Made by a program: the position numbers and the translations under genes
The notes under the pieces: generated by a model
The model's database searches: none
The model's input: only the letters and a program-made list of their open reading frames with translations
Told to the model about the DNA's origin: nothing
Source: Streptomyces sp. NRRL B-3428
GTDB taxonomy: Bacteria; Actinomycetota; Actinomycetes; Streptomycetales; Streptomycetaceae
DNA: 64,000 bases
Direction: 5' to 3'
Assembly (NCBI GenBank): GCA_000721375.1
Contig: JOGW01000010.1
Coordinates: 248,001-312,000 of the forward strand
Part shown: piece by piece, positions 61,380-64,000 of the stretch
Layout of the letters: the number at the start of each line of letters is the position of its first letter
How positions within the stretch are numbered: the first letter of the stretch is position 1

Positions 61380-62351
61380 ATGAAGGGCACCGTGGGGGAG
61401 CTCGGCGAGTTCGGGCTCATCAGGGAGCTCACCTCCCGGCTCACGACCACACCGGCGGTCAGGATCGGCCCCGGTGACGACGCGGCGGTCGTGTCCGCGC
61501 CCGACCGCAGGGTCGTGGCGAGCACCGACATCCTGCTCGAGGGGCGGCACTTCCGCCGCGACTGGTCCACGGCGTACGACGTGGGGCGCAAGGCCGCCGC
61601 GCAGAACCTCGCGGACATCGCCGCGATGGGCGCCGTACCGACCGCGCTGCTGCTTGGACTTGTGGTCCCGGCGGATCTCCCGGTCACGTGGGCAACGGAG
61701 TTGATGGACGGACTGCGCGACGAATGCCAGGTCGCGGGCGCCGCCGTGGTGGGCGGCGACATCGTGCGCGGGGACACGATCACCGTGTCGATCACGGCAC
61801 TTGGCGACCTGCGCAACCACGAGCCGGTCACGCGCGCGGGTGCGCAGCCCGGCGACGTCGTCGCCTACACGGGCTGGCTCGGCTGGTCCGCCGCGGGTCA
61901 CGCGGTCCTGTCGCGGGGCTTCCGCTCACCGCGCGCGTTCGTCGAGGCGCACCGGCGCCCGGAGCCGCCCTACCACGCGGGTCCCGCGGCGGCCGGGCTC
62001 GGGGCGACCGCGATGACGGACGTGAGTGACGGTCTGATCGCGGACCTCGGCCACATCGCGGAGTCCAGCAAGGTCCGTATCGACATCAAGTCCGGTGCGA
62101 TCGACCTGCCTTCGCAGATGAACGACATCGGCCAGGCGGTCGGCATCGACCCGCTGCAGTGGGTGCTCAACGGCGGCGAGGACCACGCGATCGTGGCGAC
62201 CTTCCCGTGCGATGTGAAGCTCCCGGCCCGCTGGAAGGTCATCGGCGAGGTGCTCAACCCCTCCGCCCTGCCGCAGGTGACGGTCGACGGAGCGCCGTGG
62301 ACCAGCAGCGGTGGCTGGGATCACTTCGGCGGGGACAACATCGAGTCCTGA
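61380..62351 (+). CDS. thiL: Thiamine-monophosphate kinase
   Basis: 323 residues. Makes thiamine diphosphate from thiamine phosphate with ATP. PurM-like fold: the N-terminal GELGEFGLIRELTSRL, GPGDDAAVV, DILLEGRHFRRDWSTAYDVGRKAAAQNLADIAAMGAVPTALLLGLV, GGDIVRGDTI and the late MTDVSDGLIADLGHIAESS and GGEDHAIVATFP are typical of ThiL. The ATG at 61380 has AAAGGG 7 nt upstream, better than the in-frame GTG at 61374. No TPP riboswitch is seen upstream. Confidence 0.95.
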   Translation: MKGTVGELGEFGLIRELTSRLTTTPAVRIGPGDDAAVVSAPDRRVVASTDILLEGRHFRRDWSTAYDVGRKAAAQNLADIAAMGAVPTALLLGLVVPADLPVTWATELMDGLRDECQVAGAAVVGGDIVRGDTITVSITALGDLRNHEPVTRAGAQPGDVVAYTGWLGWSAAGHAVLSRGFRSPRAFVEAHRRPEPPYHAGPAAAGLGATAMTDVSDGLIADLGHIAESSKVRIDIKSGAIDLPSQMNDIGQAVGIDPLQWVLNGGEDHAIVATFPCDVKLPARWKVIGEVLNPSALPQVTVDGAPWTSSGGWDHFGGDNIES

Positions 62352-62364
62352 CCACGGCTGCGAC

Positions 62365-62399
62365 GAAGGGGCCTGAGCGAGTTCGGCTCAGGCCCCTTC
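62365..62399 (+). terminator. Terminator of thiL
   Basis: Perfect 14-bp stem GAAGGGGCCTGAGC / GCTCAGGCCCCTTC with a 7-nt loop. Confidence 0.92.
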
Positions 62400-62452
62400 G
62401 ACGTATCCGCGCAACGCAGCAGGCTCAGGCGTCCGCGTATCGGAAAAGCAAG

Positions 62453-62482
62453 AAGCCGGCCCGCCCGAAGGCGAACCGGCTC
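62453..62482 (-). terminator. Terminator of rpmB
   Basis: GCCGGTTCGCC / GGCGGGCCGGC stem (minus strand, one wobble pair) with loop TTCG, followed by TTCTTGCTTTTCC. Confidence 0.85.
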
Positions 62483-62513
62483 TGCAGCAACCAGCTAGGT
62501 GGCCGCGCTGCGA

Positions 62514-62699
62514 TTAGCGCGAGACCTTGCCGGCCTTGATGCACGAGGTGCAAGCGTTCACGCGCTTCGGCGTCCCGCCCACCACGGTACGAACGCGCTG
62601 GATGTTCGGGTTCCAGCGGCGCGGCGTACGGCGGTGAGAGTGCGAGATGTTGTTGCCGAAGCCCGGGCCCTTGCCACAGACGTCGCAGTTGGCAGCCAC
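62514..62699 (-). CDS. rpmB: 50S ribosomal protein L28, zinc-binding form
   Basis: 61 residues. [42 protein letters not shown]...ACTSC carries Cys5, Cys8, Cys50 and Cys53, two CxxC pairs that bind zinc. This is therefore the C+ form used when zinc is plentiful; Streptomyces usually also encode a C- paralogue under Zur. GTG start at 62699 with GGAG 6 nt upstream. Monocistronic and divergent from the FakA-like gene. Confidence 0.97.
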   Translation of the reverse strand: MAANCDVCGKGPGFGNNISHSHRRTPRRWNPNIQRVRTVVGGTPKRVNACTSCIKAGKVSR

Positions 62700-62792
62700 G
62701 GGTCACTCCAAAGACTTCAGATTCTTACGGTTGAAACCCGGCATGCCGAGTCGAGTTCCGTAAAGGAGTCTGAGTGGCGCTGCCAGGGAATG

Positions 62793-62810
62793 GCCCGATT
62801 CGAATCGGGC
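62793..62810. promoter_or_regulatory. 18-bp perfect palindrome between rpmB and fakA-like gene
   Basis: GCCCGATTCGAATCGGGC, a gapless dyad, 94 bp upstream of rpmB and 138 bp upstream of the next gene. It may be a protein binding site or a rare structural element. It is not a tRNA T-arm (the loop would be 6 nt, not 7). Confidence 0.5.
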
Positions 62811-62947
62811 AACCGAAGCAGCATACATCGGCTGCGTCGGTACAAGAAAACTACCATGTCCCGGTCGACCCCAGCTCCGGCCCTTGGTCCTCCACGGCAC
62901 CGGGCAGCACTAGTCTGCGAATGATCCCGCCCGTTCCCAGGAGGCAC

Positions 62948-64000
62948 CGTGCCGCAGACCCCCGACGCACTCGTGGTGCGCGGCTGGTGCGGACTCGCGC
63001 TGGACGCCCTCGGACAGGCCCGCGAGGAGATCGACGCCATCAACGTCTATCCCGTGGCCGACTCGGACACGGGCACGAACCTCTATCTGACCGTGGAATC
63101 GGCGGCGCGTGCGGTGGAGGCGATCTTCGCCGCGCACGAGGCCGCGGACTCGGCCGAAGGGCCGTCCCTGGCCGAAGCGGTACGGGCCATGGCGCACGGC
63201 GCGTTGATCGGGGCCCGGGGCAATTCCGGGACGATCCTGGCGCAGCTGCTTCGGGGGATGTCGCAGGTGCTCGCGGCGGAGGACGACCTGGAGGGTGACC
63301 TTTCTCACGAGTCGTCCGAGCTGCGCGCCCGGCGGCTGAAGAAGGCGCTGCGGCACGCGGCCGAGTCCGGGTACAAGGCCGTCGTGCACCCCGTGGAGGG
63401 GACTGTCCTCTCGGTCGCCACGGCCGCAGCCGAAGCGGCGGAGCGTGCCGCGGACCGTCCCGCGGCGGTGGTGCGGGCAGCGTACGACGGGGCCTGTGCC
63501 GCGCTGGAGCGGACTCCGGAGCAGCTGGCCGTGCTCGGGCGCGCGGGCGTCGTGGACGCCGGCGGCCGCGGGCTCGTCGCCGTGCTCGGGGCACTGGTGG
63601 AGGCGGTCTCGGGGCAGGTGGTCACGGCGTATGCGTCCCAGTCGGGGCGTACGGACGCCGTAGTGCCGGAGCCCGTCGACGTGACGCATCACGTTGCGCA
63701 TGACGACACCTGTGGGCACGAGACCGGCGGAGGGCCGGCCTTCGAGGTGATCTACCTCCTCGAAGCGGACGACGCCGATGTCGATCGCCTGAAGGCCCGG
63801 CTCGACGCGCTCGGCGACTCCCTCGTCGTGGTCGGCGGCGACGGACTGTGGAACGTCCATGTGCACGTCGACGATGCGGGCGCCGCCGTCGAGGCGGGCG
63901 TGGAGGCCGGACGTCCGTACCGGATCCGCATCACGCACTTCGGTGCCGAGGACGCGCACAGCGCCGGCTTCGTACCGCCGCCGCGCGAGAAGGCGCAGCG
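62948..64000 (+). CDS. DAK2-domain kinase, FakA/DhaL-like (runs off the right end)
   Basis: The first 351 codons of an open frame that has no stop in the window. GTG start at 62948 with AGGAGG 6 nt upstream. DAK2 (DhaL-type) domain with INVYPVADSDTGTNLYLTVESAARAVE (Asp residues binding Mg-ATP) near residues 31-57 and HGALIGARGNSGTILAQLLRGM. Later VVHPVEGTVLSVATAAAEAAE and GVVDAGGRGLVAVLGALVEAV continue the domain, and DDT.. then AFEVIYLLEADDADVDRLKARLDALGDSLVVVGGDGLWNVHVHVDDAGAAVEAG begins the FakA middle domain. Such proteins phosphorylate fatty acids bound to FakB/DegV partners. The C-terminus is outside the window. Confidence 0.93.

Noticed and set aside
62793..62810. TTCGAATC as a tRNA T-arm remnant
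   Set aside because: A T-loop has seven bases; here the loop would have six, and no acceptor or anticodon stem can be built around it.

Overview
The window is about 70% G+C chromosomal DNA from an actinobacterium, almost certainly a Streptomyces. The signs are: two conservon operons (CvnA-D), a HupS-type HU with a lysine-rich tail, the IclR regulator NdgR next to leuCD, an acyl-CoA carboxylase beta/epsilon pair, many GTG starts, apparently leaderless transcripts and GC-rich hairpin terminators. From memory, the gene order resembles the S. coelicolor core segment around SCO5518-SCO5566. I could not check this by search. I see no insertion sequence, prophage or CRISPR array.

Layout. 1-2580: truncated secreted protein, DHA2-type drug exporter and divergent TetR regulator. 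2648-6638: PucR-type regulator divergent from the two-enzyme proline catabolic operon. 6762-9243: tyrosine phosphatase, NIPSNAP protein and secreted GH16 glycosidase. 9262-11377: three overlapping lipid genes (CDP-alcohol transferase, CdsA-like, PlsC-like). 11733-14393: small protein, leuB and ilvE. 14457-18698: NupC nucleoside transporter and a CHAT/WD40 protein with a small partner. 18635-24224: NCS1 permease divergent from ureAB, a shortened ureC, agmatine deiminase and a TetR regulator. 24293-25410: tautomerase and HxlR regulator with paired operators. 25487-27355: isoleucine-type leader peptide, attenuator and cimA. 27426-35070: membrane protein, epoxide hydrolase, YceI, accB-accE, secreted lipase and TetR.

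35230-45612 holds two conservons in tandem on the minus strand. 46185-50269: small protein, fumarylacetoacetate-hydrolase family protein, gltX, HAD hydrolase and five tRNA genes (Gln, Glu, Glu, Gln, Glu). 50321-51558: MerR regulator and DUF4188 protein. 51677-54613: ndgR and leuCD. 54865-64000: small protein, hupS, CspA-like protein, cofC, plsC, gpsA, ddl, DUF3515 lipoprotein, stand-alone Lrp ligand-binding domain, thiL, rpmB and the start of a FakA-like kinase.

Two themes recur. One is branched-chain amino acid synthesis: leuB, ilvE, cimA, leuC, leuD and ndgR are spread through the window. The other is nitrogen recovery: proline oxidation, agmatine deiminase, a urease-like enzyme and a nucleobase-type permease. 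The most unusual items are a urease alpha homologue that lacks the active-site flap with the catalytic histidine and has no accessory genes nearby, a CHAT protease-WD40 protein with a small hydrophobic partner, and a probable cimA attenuator.
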